Assembly: GCA_016699695.1 (NCBI GenBank)
Contig: CP065006.1
Span: 3,720,001-3,784,000 of the forward strand
Reading direction: 5' to 3'
DNA length: 64,000 nucleotides
Source: Bacteroidota bacterium
Lineage (GTDB): Bacteria; Bacteroidota; Bacteroidia; Bacteroidales; UBA10428
The notes below the pieces were generated by a model. That model was not told the DNA's origin. It did no database searches and saw nothing but the letters and a program-made list of their open reading frames with translations. Positions 18,544-26,991 of this stretch are shown piece after piece. The translations under genes and the position numbers were made by a program. The stretch's first letter is position 1, and every line of letters starts with the position of its first letter.

Positions 18544-18702
18544 TTAATTCCTAGCAGCCCTATAGCCTGCTGCAAAATCACCAGAATTATTATAAATATA
18601 AATACATGCACCCAATATAGATATTGCAAGTGCAATATTACCCCCAGAAATGTGCGACATTTCTTCTAAGGAAAGATTTTTTAAATCAATTTTTGTATTC
18701 AT
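18544..18702 (-). CDS. Double-glycine leader peptide 4
   Basis: 52 residues. The leader MNTKIDLKNLSLEEMSHISGG is cut after GG. The core NIALAISILGACIYIYNNSG ends in a polar segment DFAAGYRAARN. It is the first gene after the second operator repeat and probably forms a pair with peptide 3. All four leaders share an acidic residue and a hydrophobic residue before GG, as the shared exporter requires. Confidence 0.85.
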   Translation of the reverse strand: MNTKIDLKNLSLEEMSHISGGNIALAISILGACIYIYNNSGDFAAGYRAARN

Positions 18703-18727
18703 GCCTAGTAATCTTTAGTTAAATATT

Positions 18728-18836
18728 GGCAATATCGCCTAACAAACATCATTATGAACTAACAGGCCTGTAGGGTTATGATTAGTTTGCTGGTTCAAAT
18801 ATATTTTACGTTTGTGCAATTTCATTGCACAAAACA
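18728..18836 (-). promoter_or_regulatory. Promoter/operator repeat, copy 2
   Basis: Second copy of the 109-bp repeat, with the palindrome at 18811-18833 and the TATATTTG box at 18796-18803. It lies between the regulator gene and peptide 4, and overlaps the last codons of the regulator. Confidence 0.65.
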
Positions 18837-19124
18837 AGTCTTTTCGAAAAAATTTATTCCCGCTTCTAATTCTGTGGTTTCTTCTAAAGTTAATTCTTGA
18901 ATGTCAAGTAAAATATTAATCTGGTATGGCTTTAAATAAACAAAGGATTTTATAACGCGGTTATAATCTATTTCGAGGCCATAATTTTTCAATTCATCGA
19001 GCCAGTTATAAACTTGTCGCCTGCTTAATTGTAACTTTTCTGCAAGTTCATCGGCATTTCCTGTTCTTTGTTGCCGTATTAGCTGGTCAATTTGCTGTAA
19101 ACGGTTAATGTGTTTGAATAACAT
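18822..19124 (-). CDS. HTH transcription regulator of the peptide cluster
   Basis: 100 residues. The N-terminal half is a DeoR/HTH_11-type winged helix (INRLQQIDQLIRQQRTGNAD, ELAEKLQLSRRQVYNWLDEL). The C-terminal part is short (to residue 100) and has no WYL or ligand domain. It is the first gene inside the giant cassette, on the same strand as the rest. Its 3' end runs into the palindrome of operator copy 2, so the operator may have been duplicated from here. Likely controls both peptide promoters. Confidence 0.75.
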   Translation of the reverse strand: MLFKHINRLQQIDQLIRQQRTGNADELAEKLQLSRRQVYNWLDELKNYGLEIDYNRVIKSFVYLKPYQINILLDIQELTLEETTELEAGINFFEKTCFVQ

Positions 19125-19364
19125 AATGTTGGGTTTTTGAGGTTTGACTTAAGTGAAATAAAAAGGTATGTTATTTTTTTTCGATAAACGTGTGTTTAAG
19201 TGTTTTGAAAATGCGGCAAGTTCTATTATTACAATATTTAATCTGATGAAAAATTAAAAAATATTTTTAAAATGCAATAATATAAACTTTAAATTTCCAA
19301 CATATTTTTTATGTCAGATTTCCATTAAGTATCAATGTATCTTGGTTCTAAAACACTTGCACAC

Positions 19365-19486
19365 AACGGTGGTGGTATGAGAAGCTGCCGATTGCGGGCG
19401 AATGATTTATCAAGCTAAACGAGTGTTGATGCGGGTGATGAACCTGAAAATTGCGCAACTCTCGGCAGTTTTTTATACCACGTGTT
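19365..19486 (-). other. attC-like cassette site S14
   Basis: AACGGTGGTGGTATGAGAAG to TTATACCACGTGTTGGGC. Same family as S3, S19 and S25. Confidence 0.85.
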
Positions 19487-19687
19487 GGGCGCTGCCTTTT
19501 ATTTATTTACTCGTTTTCTATAAAAATAATTAATTCCCAAAAATGAAAATCCTAAAACGAAACATATTATCATAATAGTCAAAGATTCTTTCTTTTTCAT
19601 TTCAAATGCAATCAAAATTTTGCCATTCGCCTCAATTTGGTATATTATTAAGTGTTTGGGGAAGAATATTCTTTTTTTATAATAAAT

Positions 19688-20998
19688 CACTAGTGGGCAT
19701 TATAAATTAAGTTACGTTCTTTGAAATTCTTTGTACATCGCAGTTGTAGCGTTTTTTGATAGCGTGACGATTTGAATTGAATAGTTAGATATTTGCTTCA
19801 AAACAAGCAAATTCTATGAATCAAGGTAAATTTATCTTCGCACAACTTACAGATTTTTTACCCCGCAGGGTTTTTGATCGGATTGTTCAAAATCATGAAG
19901 GGAATAAGTATGTTAGAACATTCACTTGTTGGAATCAGATGCTTTGCATGGTCTTTGGACAGCTAACTTCAAGAGACAGTATGCGTGATCTAATGCTTAG
20001 TTTGGAAGCACATCAACCCAAATATTATCACCTTGGATTTGGGCCTTCAGTATCCCGACGAAATCTAGGCACTTCAAATGCAAAACGCAGTTATAGAATA
20101 TTTGAAGAGTTTGCTTACGTTTTAATTGAGCAGGCCAGAAGGAGTTGCTACAAAACCGATTTCGAAGTCAAGGTAGACGGTAACGTTTATGCATTAGATT
20201 CCACAACTATTGATCTATGTTTGAGTGTTTTTTGGTGGGCTGAGTTCCGAAAGGCAAAGGGAGGCATAAAACTTCACACCTTATATGATGTGAAGACATC
20301 CATCCCAAGCTTTTTACATATCACCAAAGCAAGTGTCCATGATGTCAATATACTTGATCTCATCCAATTTGAAGCTGGAAGTTTTTATGTGGTTGATAAA
20401 GCATATATTGACTTCCGTCGTTTGCATAGATTGCATTCTCAAGGCGCATATTTTGTAACAAGAGCCAAAGAAAATATGCGTTTTAGGCGACTATATTCCA
20501 GAGTTGTTGACAAAACAAAAGGAGTACAATATGATCAGGTTGGAAAGCTAGAAACACACTATTCGAAAAAGGAATATCCCGATAAACTTCGCAGAATAAA
20601 GTATTATGATCAGGAAAGTAAAAATGAACTTGTTTTCTTAACCAATAATACCGAGTTAGAAGCCAAAGAGATCGCCATGTTGTATAAGAAACGCTGGGAA
20701 GTTGAACTATTTTTCAAATGGATGAAACAACACTTAAAGATTAAATCCTTTTGGGGAAATTCAATGAATGCTGTTAAGATCCAAATATATTGTGGGATCA
20801 TTGCTTACTGTTTAGTCGCCATAATTGGAAACAAACTGAAAGTTGACCGTCCAATCTACGAAATATTACAAATATTCAGCATTTCTCTACTCGATAAAAC
20901 GCCTGTAAGAGAGATACTTACAAAATGCGATTACAAATATGTCAAAGAACTTCAAGTTAAACAATTAAAAATCAGTGGGTTTTAAGTGCCCACTAATG
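19688..20998 (+). mobile_element. IS4-type insertion sequence
   Basis: 1311 bp with ends CACTAGTGGGCA and TGCCCACTAATG, flanked by a 9-bp direct repeat ATAATAAAT (19679-19687 and 20999-21007). It contains one transposase gene and is inserted in a cassette gene. Confidence 0.9.
19816..20985 (+). CDS. IS4-type transposase (DUF4372 + DDE)
   Basis: 389 residues. The N-terminal domain (about 3-75, FAQLTDFLPRRVFDRIVQNH) matches the DUF4372 extension of Bacteroidota IS4-like transposases. The DDE core includes YALDSTTIDLCLSVF (first Asp), FYVVDKAYIDF (second Asp), and YKKRWEVELFFKWMKQHLKI, the Y-(2)-R-(3)-E-(6)-K signature typical of IS4. It is complete and probably active, given the intact ends and target duplication. 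Confidence 0.93.
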   Translation: MNQGKFIFAQLTDFLPRRVFDRIVQNHEGNKYVRTFTCWNQMLCMVFGQLTSRDSMRDLMLSLEAHQPKYYHLGFGPSVSRRNLGTSNAKRSYRIFEEFAYVLIEQARRSCYKTDFEVKVDGNVYALDSTTIDLCLSVFWWAEFRKAKGGIKLHTLYDVKTSIPSFLHITKASVHDVNILDLIQFEAGSFYVVDKAYIDFRRLHRLHSQGAYFVTRAKENMRFRRLYSRVVDKTKGVQYDQVGKLETHYSKKEYPDKLRRIKYYDQESKNELVFLTNNTELEAKEIAMLYKKRWEVELFFKWMKQHLKIKSFWGNSMNAVKIQIYCGIIAYCLVAIIGNKLKVDRPIYEILQIFSISLLDKTPVREILTKCDYKYVKELQVKQLKISGF

Positions 20999-21084
20999 AT
21001 AATAAATCTTTATGAATTCTCCAGGTTTTAAAAAATTTTCAAGTTCTGTGTGGTCAGTAAAAAATTCACTCTTATTGTCATTAA

Positions 21085-22581
21085 TTCTACTTTAACAGAT
21101 TTACAATTTTGAATATGAGTAATTTATATCACGCTGTCGTTTTAAATGCCGGTCATAAATTCTATCAATCATTTGTTCTTCGGTCATCTGTTTATAAAGT
21201 TTAAAAGTGATAAATTCTTTAATATCACGAGCCGATAGTAAAGGTAAATCATCAAAGCAATGCAATTTTTCTTTTAAAATAAATGACGAGACCAAAAAGT
21301 TTAATGCAACCTGGTGTTGCCATGCAAGCCATTTTCGTGTCTGAAACTGGTCTAGCCCGAGTATCTGTTTTGATTCTTTTATGCAATGTTCTACAAAGTA
21401 CCGTTGTGCTTGCATATAGGCTATAGCTTTCTTAGTGTATTGTTCAAGATTAGCATTGGTAAAAGAATATTTTATTTCGTCCTTGCCTTCTTTGGTTTTC
21501 GTTTTACGGATAACCAGTAACCTTTGCTCTACTTGCATTTTACTGTTATTGATTATCCAAAGCTTTATAAAATGATAGTCAGCTACAAGAACTCCTTTGG
21601 CTGTATTACGAACACTAATACGCTGCCAATTTTCGTCATTTAAAGTCTGTAAATATTTTGATACACTTAATTCGTCTGTAGTTGCTTTTAATTTCTTGGG
21701 TTCACGACCCTTATTGCTTTTTCGCTCGGGAATAGCCAAGTCAGGACGTTCCAAATATATTTTTTGGTCTTTATGGATATCCAGCATGTACAGATAACCA
21801 AGCAAATCTATGCTGCTGGCAAAATCCACATCGTTACCATAATAACCATCGCCTCCAATAAAATCGAAGATGATGCCATTGGTTACTTGCTGGCGAATAA
21901 TTTCTAATGCCAGTTCGAGCTTAGTTTTAAATGTTCGGTGCTTTACAGGAACGCCTGCTTTTTCGCATCTTGTCTTGTCGTCACACCAAGCCTTGGGAAG
22001 GTATAGTCGGGCATCAACCATTGATGCAAAATCCCCATTACTTAAACAAGCAAATACCGCAACCTGACTATTTGATAGTTTCCCTACATTCCCACAATAT
22101 TGATGTCCAACGCCTACGCTATGGTCGCCTTTTTTTACCCAACCACTTTCATCAATAATCAATCCTGTAAGTTTTCTTTTGGGTAAAACCTGGCTTACTT
22201 CCTGGGCTACTTGATTTATCAAAACTCGATGATCCCAGTTAGACTCAGTTATAAAGTGCTGCATTTGATGGTAGTTAGCTCCCAAATCTTCGCTTATTCT
22301 TTCAATATTGCGCATCTGACTTTGTATTATTCCTAATGAATATTGCTGTGCTTTGTCAAAGAACTTCTTTGTTGAATTACAAAATACATGCTGATAATCA
22401 TTAAGGTGAACACTAACTCGCTCTATTACAGAGGTCAGTGTTTTTCCATATCGATTATTATTTTTACGTTGTATTAAACATTTTTCGGAACGATAAGCCT
22501 GTTTTTCTGTGCATTGAAGATACTGAATTTCCTTGAAATATCAATGTTTACAAGGGTTTTGTTTAATCTGTTAAAGTAGAA
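21085..22581 (-). mobile_element. IS701-family insertion sequence, copy B
   Basis: 1497 bp, inverted repeats TTCTACTTTAACAGATT and AATCTGTTAAAGTAGAA, flanked on both sides by TTAA. It is inserted in the same gene as the IS4-type element. Confidence 0.95.
21101..22315 (-). CDS. IS701-family transposase, copy B
   Basis: 404 residues, full length. DDE-type motifs are LIIDESGWVKKG (about 52-63) and DFIGGDGYYGND (about 151-162). The conserved KWLAWQHQVALNFLVSSFIL near residue 329 precedes the C-terminal helices. The amino-acid sequence is identical in copies B, C and D, so the element spread recently. The start ATG follows a 265-bp leader within the IS that has no other gene. Confidence 0.95.
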   Translation of the reverse strand: MRNIERISEDLGANYHQMQHFITESNWDHRVLINQVAQEVSQVLPKRKLTGLIIDESGWVKKGDHSVGVGHQYCGNVGKLSNSQVAVFACLSNGDFASMVDARLYLPKAWCDDKTRCEKAGVPVKHRTFKTKLELALEIIRQQVTNGIIFDFIGGDGYYGNDVDFASSIDLLGYLYMLDIHKDQKIYLERPDLAIPERKSNKGREPKKLKATTDELSVSKYLQTLNDENWQRISVRNTAKGVLVADYHFIKLWIINNSKMQVEQRLLVIRKTKTKEGKDEIKYSFTNANLEQYTKKAIAYMQAQRYFVEHCIKESKQILGLDQFQTRKWLAWQHQVALNFLVSSFILKEKLHCFDDLPLLSARDIKEFITFKLYKQMTEEQMIDRIYDRHLKRQRDINYSYSKL

Positions 22582-22829
22582 TTAAGTTTAATTGCAAAAT
22601 TATTTCTTTCAATTCTTGTATCATATATCCTATTTTCAATCATTGATAAGTCTTTCAAATCTGCAATTAAAATTTCTATTTTATAAAAAGAGAATCCAAT
22701 TAGCATTAATCCAAGCATAGGAAATAAAACAAGAGGTCCAAACTTGTATCTATCGATGTAAATTAAATCCGAAATTTTTTTAGAAAAATTCATTGTAGGT
22801 CAAGTTTTCGTTTTTTCAAGGTTGCGCCC

Positions 22830-22952
22830 AACGGTACGCCAATATGAGCAGGCTGGGATTAAAACCATCAACCCAAAAAACCAGCGATACCGCGGATTAA
22901 ATATACAAACTTTTCTATTTCTGCAACACCCAGCTTGCTTATATTGGCTGTT
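22830..22952 (-). other. attC-like cassette site S15 (N1-type)
   Basis: AACGGTACGCCAATATGAGC to TATATTGGCTGTTATAG, nearly the same as S5. Confidence 0.87.
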
Positions 22953-23404
22953 ATAGCCTGGTGGCGGCGTGTTAAAAGCGCAAAGCTATATGGGCGCACA
23001 AGGTTTGGAACATCATTTTGCCCCCGGAACCGGATTTAATTGCTATCTCATCTATCTGCCGGGCATTTAATAGCTGCAGGACTTGTCAGGGTGCAAAGCA
23101 AAGTGGCGGAAAAGTTGTTTCAAAAACCATTAGCCAAACCATTGGCTCAGAGGCTGAGTAAATGGTTATTATTCAGCAGACAAAAGGCTTTATTGCCAAA
23201 AGAGCCAAAGCTTACTCATGGTTTTGGAATTGGTTTTTGAACTTTACCCAAGTTTTGTGACACTTTGCAATCCGTTACAATAGCGCTCCAATTAAATGAA
23301 GGGGTGGGACTGGGGCATGCAAAATGTGTTATCAAACCGGAGCTAACTTAGATGCACTATCAGTAAAATGACCTTAAAATTGGCAGGTGACACTTGGCTG
23401 TAAC
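22950..23404 (-). repeat. N1 gene-less cassette, copy c
   Basis: 455 bp, almost identical to copy b. It is the first of a tandem pair with copy d. Confidence 0.83.
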
Positions 23405-23524
23405 GGTACGCCAATATAAGCAGGCTGGGAATAAAAGCACCAACCCAAAAAACCAGCGATACCGCGGATTAAATATACAAACTTTTCTATTTCTGCAACA
23501 CCCAGCTTGCTTATATTGGCTGTT
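23402..23524 (-). other. attC-like cassette site S16 (N1-type)
   Basis: Separates two tandem N1 cassettes. It has the GAATAAAAGCACC variant of the loop, also seen in S12, S30 and S34. Confidence 0.87.
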
Positions 23525-23975
23525 ATAGCCTGGTGGCGGCGTGTTAAAAGCGCAAACCTATATGGGCGCACAAGGTTTGGAACATCATTTTGCCCCCGGA
23601 ACCGGATTTAATTGCTATCTCATCTATCTGCCGGGCATTTAATAGCTGCAGGACTTGTCAGGGTGCAAAGCAAAGTGGCGGAAAAGTTGTTTCAAAAACC
23701 ATTAGCCAAACCATTGGCTCAGAGGCTGAGTAAATGGTTATTATTCAGCAGACAAAAGGCTTTATTGCCAAAAGAGCCAAAGCTTACTCATGGTTTTGGA
23801 ATTGGTTTTTGAACTTTACCCAAGTTTTGTGACACTTTGCAAGCCTTAAAATAGCACACCAATTAAATGAAGGGGTGGGACTGGGGCATGCAAAATGTGT
23901 TATCAAACCGGAGGTAACTGAAAAGCACAATCCCAATAATGACCTTAAAATTGGCAGGTGACACTTGGCTGTAAC
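23522..23975 (-). repeat. N1 gene-less cassette, copy d
   Basis: 454 bp. The first 300 bp match copy c. The last 120 bp match copy g instead (AGCCTTAAAATAGCACACC), so N1 sub-variants recombine or derive from separate lineages. Confidence 0.83.
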
Positions 23976-24094
23976 GGTTGACAATATAAATCGGTTGGGT
24001 TTGCGGGCCGCGTTCCTGTCCACCGACAAGAAAGCTGAAGCGGGAACCAAACCCTCGCAAACCATTGTGCCCCAACTGTTTTATATTGTGTGTT
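23973..24094 (-). other. attC-like cassette site S17
   Basis: AACGGTTGACAATATAAATC to TTTTATATTGTGTGTTGTGC. GACAATATAAA pairs with TTTTATATTGT. Confidence 0.84.
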
Positions 24095-24138
24095 GTGCTT
24101 TCGTGCATTATTTAATACTTTCTGGTTATTGTCTACAG

Positions 24139-25194
24139 TTAATGAATAATATCAAATCCTTTTTCGTAATAAGACCTAATGTGATAAATATATTCACTTT
24201 GATCAAATAAACTTAAATCTTTAACCAAATAATTATAAGTCGAAGAATAAATATGTTTAGGAAATATAGTTAAAGCATACAACATCGCCTCATTGAATCT
24301 CTTAAGATCTTCTTTATTTAGGTTATTCTCTGCATAATAATAAAGATCTCCAAACCATTTGCCTTGATACTGAATTAATAATGAACAAAACAGTCTATAG
24401 CTTATATCGCTTTTTAGTCCATTTTTCGATTTATCAACAAAATCATAGCAAATGTTTTTAATCTGCGGTTTGAAGGCTGAATCAGGAAAGTACCTAACAG
24501 CTCTAATAAATTGATTTTTAGAATCTGGTTTGCAATACAAAGTTTGTATTAATTCAATATCTTGCTGTTTTCTGTATTTAGCAAGAAGAGTAAATATTGA
24601 ATTAGAAGTTGTTGTATCTAATGCTAATTTCCTCACCCTCTCATAATATTCTGCTTTAGGTTTAGTACTTGCAAGCGTTCCAGACTGAAGCGCCCTATTC
24701 CTGCCATCACTATATAAACATATACTATCAATTATATCTTTTTCTTTCTCAGATAAATTTACATTATAGACATTTTCAAAGAAAGTTAAAGTGAAATCAT
24801 ATATCTCGTTATCTTGAACAATTATGCAACTAGGTCTGAATATCCTTTTTAACAATAAGGGCTCCTTTTGTAAGAGATTTATATAATTCTCAGCCAGTAT
24901 TGGCGATTTCCTCTCGTATAAAACTTCAAATGCAAAAGCTACCAACATTGAATCAGATGAATTTATTAAATAAATTAATTCATTTTCGGTAATTGATTCT
25001 TTAAGCCAAAAAAGTTTTCTTATATTTTCAGTATATTTTTTAAAATCTGCTTTTTTATAGGGGCTTGAAATTTCGAAATTAAATGAATCGAATGAATTGA
25101 TAGTATCTAATATAGTAGTTCTTAGACCTTGCGAGTGTCCTGATAAATTTATCAAGAGAATTGAAATAATTATTATAAAGGCTGTTTTTTTCAT
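24139..25194 (-). CDS. Secreted helical protein, unknown
   Basis: 351 residues with a signal peptide (MKKTAFIIIISILLINLSGH, cut before SQG). The mature part is helical and carries repeated short helix pairs such as LINSSDSMLVAFAFEVLYER, DFTLTFFENVYNVNL and YRLFCSLLIQYQGKWFGDLY. This pattern is compatible with a HEAT/TPR-like solenoid in the periplasm. No catalytic motif is seen. It is the only gene of its cassette, which ends GTTGTGCTT and GAAGCACAAC. The function is unknown. Confidence 0.72.
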   Translation of the reverse strand: MKKTAFIIIISILLINLSGHSQGLRTTILDTINSFDSFNFEISSPYKKADFKKYTENIRKLFWLKESITENELIYLINSSDSMLVAFAFEVLYERKSPILAENYINLLQKEPLLLKRIFRPSCIIVQDNEIYDFTLTFFENVYNVNLSEKEKDIIDSICLYSDGRNRALQSGTLASTKPKAEYYERVRKLALDTTTSNSIFTLLAKYRKQQDIELIQTLYCKPDSKNQFIRAVRYFPDSAFKPQIKNICYDFVDKSKNGLKSDISYRLFCSLLIQYQGKWFGDLYYYAENNLNKEDLKRFNEAMLYALTIFPKHIYSSTYNYLVKDLSLFDQSEYIYHIRSYYEKGFDIIH

Positions 25195-25331
25195 AAATAA
25201 AAATCATTTAAGATTAGAGTTACTGTTTGACAATACTAAATCTAATACCCCCAAAAACTTCATTTATAGTTTTAAACTGAATTTACAAAGTACTGTTTTG
25301 AAATGTGAAGATGTCCAAAAGCATGAAGCAC

Positions 25332-25457
25332 AACGGTTGATAACAACGAGACGTGCGCGGAGCGCGAAGTGATCACCTATCAGTGTACACTAACTTTATT
25401 TACGGGCTGTAACACTTGCTACACATGCCTTGACCCGCATGCTCGTTGTTATGTGTT
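25332..25457 (-). other. attC-like cassette site S18
   Basis: AACGGTTGATAACAACGAG to CTCGTTGTTATGTGTTGTGC. ATAACAACGAG pairs perfectly with CTCGTTGTTAT. Confidence 0.87.
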
Positions 25458-25475
25458 GTGCAGTCGTGCAAAAAG

Positions 25476-26003
25476 TTATTTGTAATCTATTTTAGATAAA
25501 TGACTACTCTCTTTTTTAATTTTGTCAGATTCTTTAATTGTTATCAAACTATATACTAACCCAGTAATAAATATTACTTTCCAAACTACTCCTTGAACCA
25601 AAGAAATTGGCTGGATTATGGCAATCAAAGCGTAAAAAATAATTAACAATATAAGTGGTATTAGTATAGAGATAAATGGCTTTTTCTTTGCTATAATACC
25701 AAAGAATAAGAATATAAATCCAATAAATATTCCTATACCAATTTGTACACCCCCATTTGTAACTTCTGAATATTTAAGTATGGGCAATAAAATATTAAAT
25801 GCTGCAATTACAAATAAAATTATTCTTGCATTTCTAATATTTTCTTTTGTGTCTGAAATCTTTCCTTTTTTTAATATTTGGTGAGCAACAAAATGTGATT
25901 TTTCTTTATCTGTTCCTGAAAATGGGTAGCCACAATTTCCGCAATTATCAGGTTGTTGTTCATACTCAGTCTTACATGTCGGACATTTAATCATTTCATT
26001 CAT
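25476..26003 (-). CDS. Zinc-ribbon membrane protein
   Basis: 175 residues. The N-terminus has two CxxC knuckles (IKCPTCKTEY at 5-14, and NCGNCGYPF at 20-28), forming a zinc ribbon. Four hydrophobic spans follow (about 62-80, 84-105, 108-130 and 136-155). Such zinc-ribbon plus membrane proteins are common in accessory DNA and mostly uncharacterised. It is the only gene of a short cassette whose ends GTTGTGC and GCACAAC match. Confidence 0.75.
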   Translation of the reverse strand: MNEMIKCPTCKTEYEQQPDNCGNCGYPFSGTDKEKSHFVAHQILKKGKISDTKENIRNARIILFVIAAFNILLPILKYSEVTNGGVQIGIGIFIGFIFLFFGIIAKKKPFISILIPLILLIIFYALIAIIQPISLVQGVVWKVIFITGLVYSLITIKESDKIKKESSHLSKIDYK

Positions 26004-26105
26004 GTTTGATAAATTTACATTTAGAATTTAAGTCTTTAATATTTCAAAAATAAATACAAAAACAATTTTTTTTAGTTGGCAGAAAGCTTCTCTTGCATGC
26101 GGCAC

Positions 26106-26227
26106 AACGGTGGTGGTATGAGAAGCTGCCGATTGCGGGCGAATGAATTATCAAGCTACACAAGTGTTGATGCGGGTGATGAACCTGCAAATTGCGCAAC
26201 TCCCGGCAGTTTTTTATACCACGTGTT
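26106..26227 (-). other. attC-like cassette site S19
   Basis: AACGGTGGTGGTATGAGAAG to TTATACCACGTGTTGTGG, of the S3 family. Confidence 0.85.
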
Positions 26228-26240
26228 GTGGGTAGTGTTT

Positions 26241-26837
26241 TTATTTCAAGAATTCTTTCCAATCCTTCAAATTGTTAAACGCTGCATCACTAAACACAAA
26301 ATAGCATAAGTGATGAATAGTTTTATTCTTTTGCTCATTATTCGCATAATCAAATCTGATTAAGCTATTGACATAAAGGTCTTTTTGCATTATTATTCCA
26401 AAATCCTTTGTCCAAAAAACTAAAACGGCACTTTCATTAACCTTTTTATTGAATACTAAAAGTCTATATACAAGAATTTTCTTGTCGTTATATTCAAAGT
26501 TTTTATTATCTATATATTTGACTTCAAATGAATTTCTTATTTCATTTCTTGAGTTTTCATCATTGCCATCCTCGTCGTAAAATCCATTTTCATATGTAGC
26601 TGTTTTCAGCTTTGTATTAACTTTCATTTTTATATTAAAGTATCCGAATGATTCATAGTAATAAATACTATCCGAATTGCTTGATTGAGTAATTATAAGT
26701 GTATCTGAGCTAAAAATAGTCGTGATTCTTGAGTTAAACTCATTGTAATTGTAAAAAACAACTTTATGTTTTTCTTGTGAAAAAATCACACTGCTATAAA
26801 GCAAAAAAATAAAAATCAATGTAGTTATTAGTCTCAT
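26241..26837 (-). CDS. Secreted hypothetical protein
   Basis: I take the ATG of MRLITTLIFIFLLYSSVIFS as the start, because it gives a clean signal peptide. The longer frame to 26867 would begin inside the attC-like site. About 198 residues. The mature protein is beta-rich (KHKVVFYNYNEFNSRITTIF, SDSIYYYESFGYFNIKMKV) and ends in LKDWKEFLK. No family is recognised. It is the single gene of its cassette, in array orientation. Confidence 0.7.
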   Translation of the reverse strand: MRLITTLIFIFLLYSSVIFSQEKHKVVFYNYNEFNSRITTIFSSDTLIITQSSNSDSIYYYESFGYFNIKMKVNTKLKTATYENGFYDEDGNDENSRNEIRNSFEVKYIDNKNFEYNDKKILVYRLLVFNKKVNESAVLVFWTKDFGIIMQKDLYVNSLIRFDYANNEQKNKTIHHLCYFVFSDAAFNNLKDWKEFLK

Positions 26838-26865
26838 TTTCGTGTCGTTTTTTAACATTACCCAC

Positions 26866-26991
26866 AACGGTTGATAACAACGAGACGTGCGCGGAGTGCG
26901 AAGTGATCACCTATCAGTGTACACTAACTTTGTTTACGGGCTGTAACCCTTGCTACACCTGCCTTGACCCGCATGCACGTTGTTATTTGTT
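26866..26991 (-). other. attC-like cassette site S20
   Basis: AACGGTTGATAACAACGAG to ACGTTGTTATTTGTTACC, close to S18 with one arm change (CACGTTG). Confidence 0.85.

Larger units (their letters stand above)
12104..19367 (-). other. Giant 7.3-kb cassette: double-glycine peptide export cluster
   Basis: The first 9 bases GTTGTGTGC are the exact reverse complement of the last 9, GCACACAAC, as in the small cassettes. Sites S13 and S14 bound it, and no site lies inside. All confident genes are on the minus strand, which is the array direction. Content from the cassette start: HTH regulator, two pairs of GG-leader peptides each behind a copy of a 109-bp promoter/operator repeat, HEEGH protein, unknown protein, HlyD-like adaptor, C39-ABC transporter. 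Confidence 0.75.
19499..22793 (-). pseudogene. Small two-span membrane protein broken by two IS elements
   Basis: Fragments at 22582-22793, 21008-21084 and 19499-19687 join perfectly in frame once both IS elements and one copy of each target duplication are removed. The joins read ...FAIKLNDNKSEFF and ...FIKIYYKKRIFFPKH. The restored protein is about 145 residues. It has a span near the N-terminus (LVLFPMLGLMLIGFSFY), a soluble middle, and a span at the C-terminus (IMIICFVLGFSFLGINYFY) followed by RKRVNK. The function is unknown. The clean reconstruction shows the insertions are recent. Confidence 0.85.
19484..22832 (-). other. Cassette split by two insertion sequences
   Basis: The ends GTTGGGCGC and GCGCCCAAC match exactly. 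Without the IS4-like element (with one 9-bp duplication) and IS701 copy B (with one TTAA), the cassette would be only about 530 bp. Confidence 0.8.

Noticed and set aside
21597..22158. Small plus-strand frames inside the IS701 copies
   Set aside because: They are antisense shadows of the transposase gene and recur only because the IS is repeated.
23784..24065. Minus-strand frame across N1 and S17
   Set aside because: Other N1 copies do not keep this frame and it crosses a site boundary.
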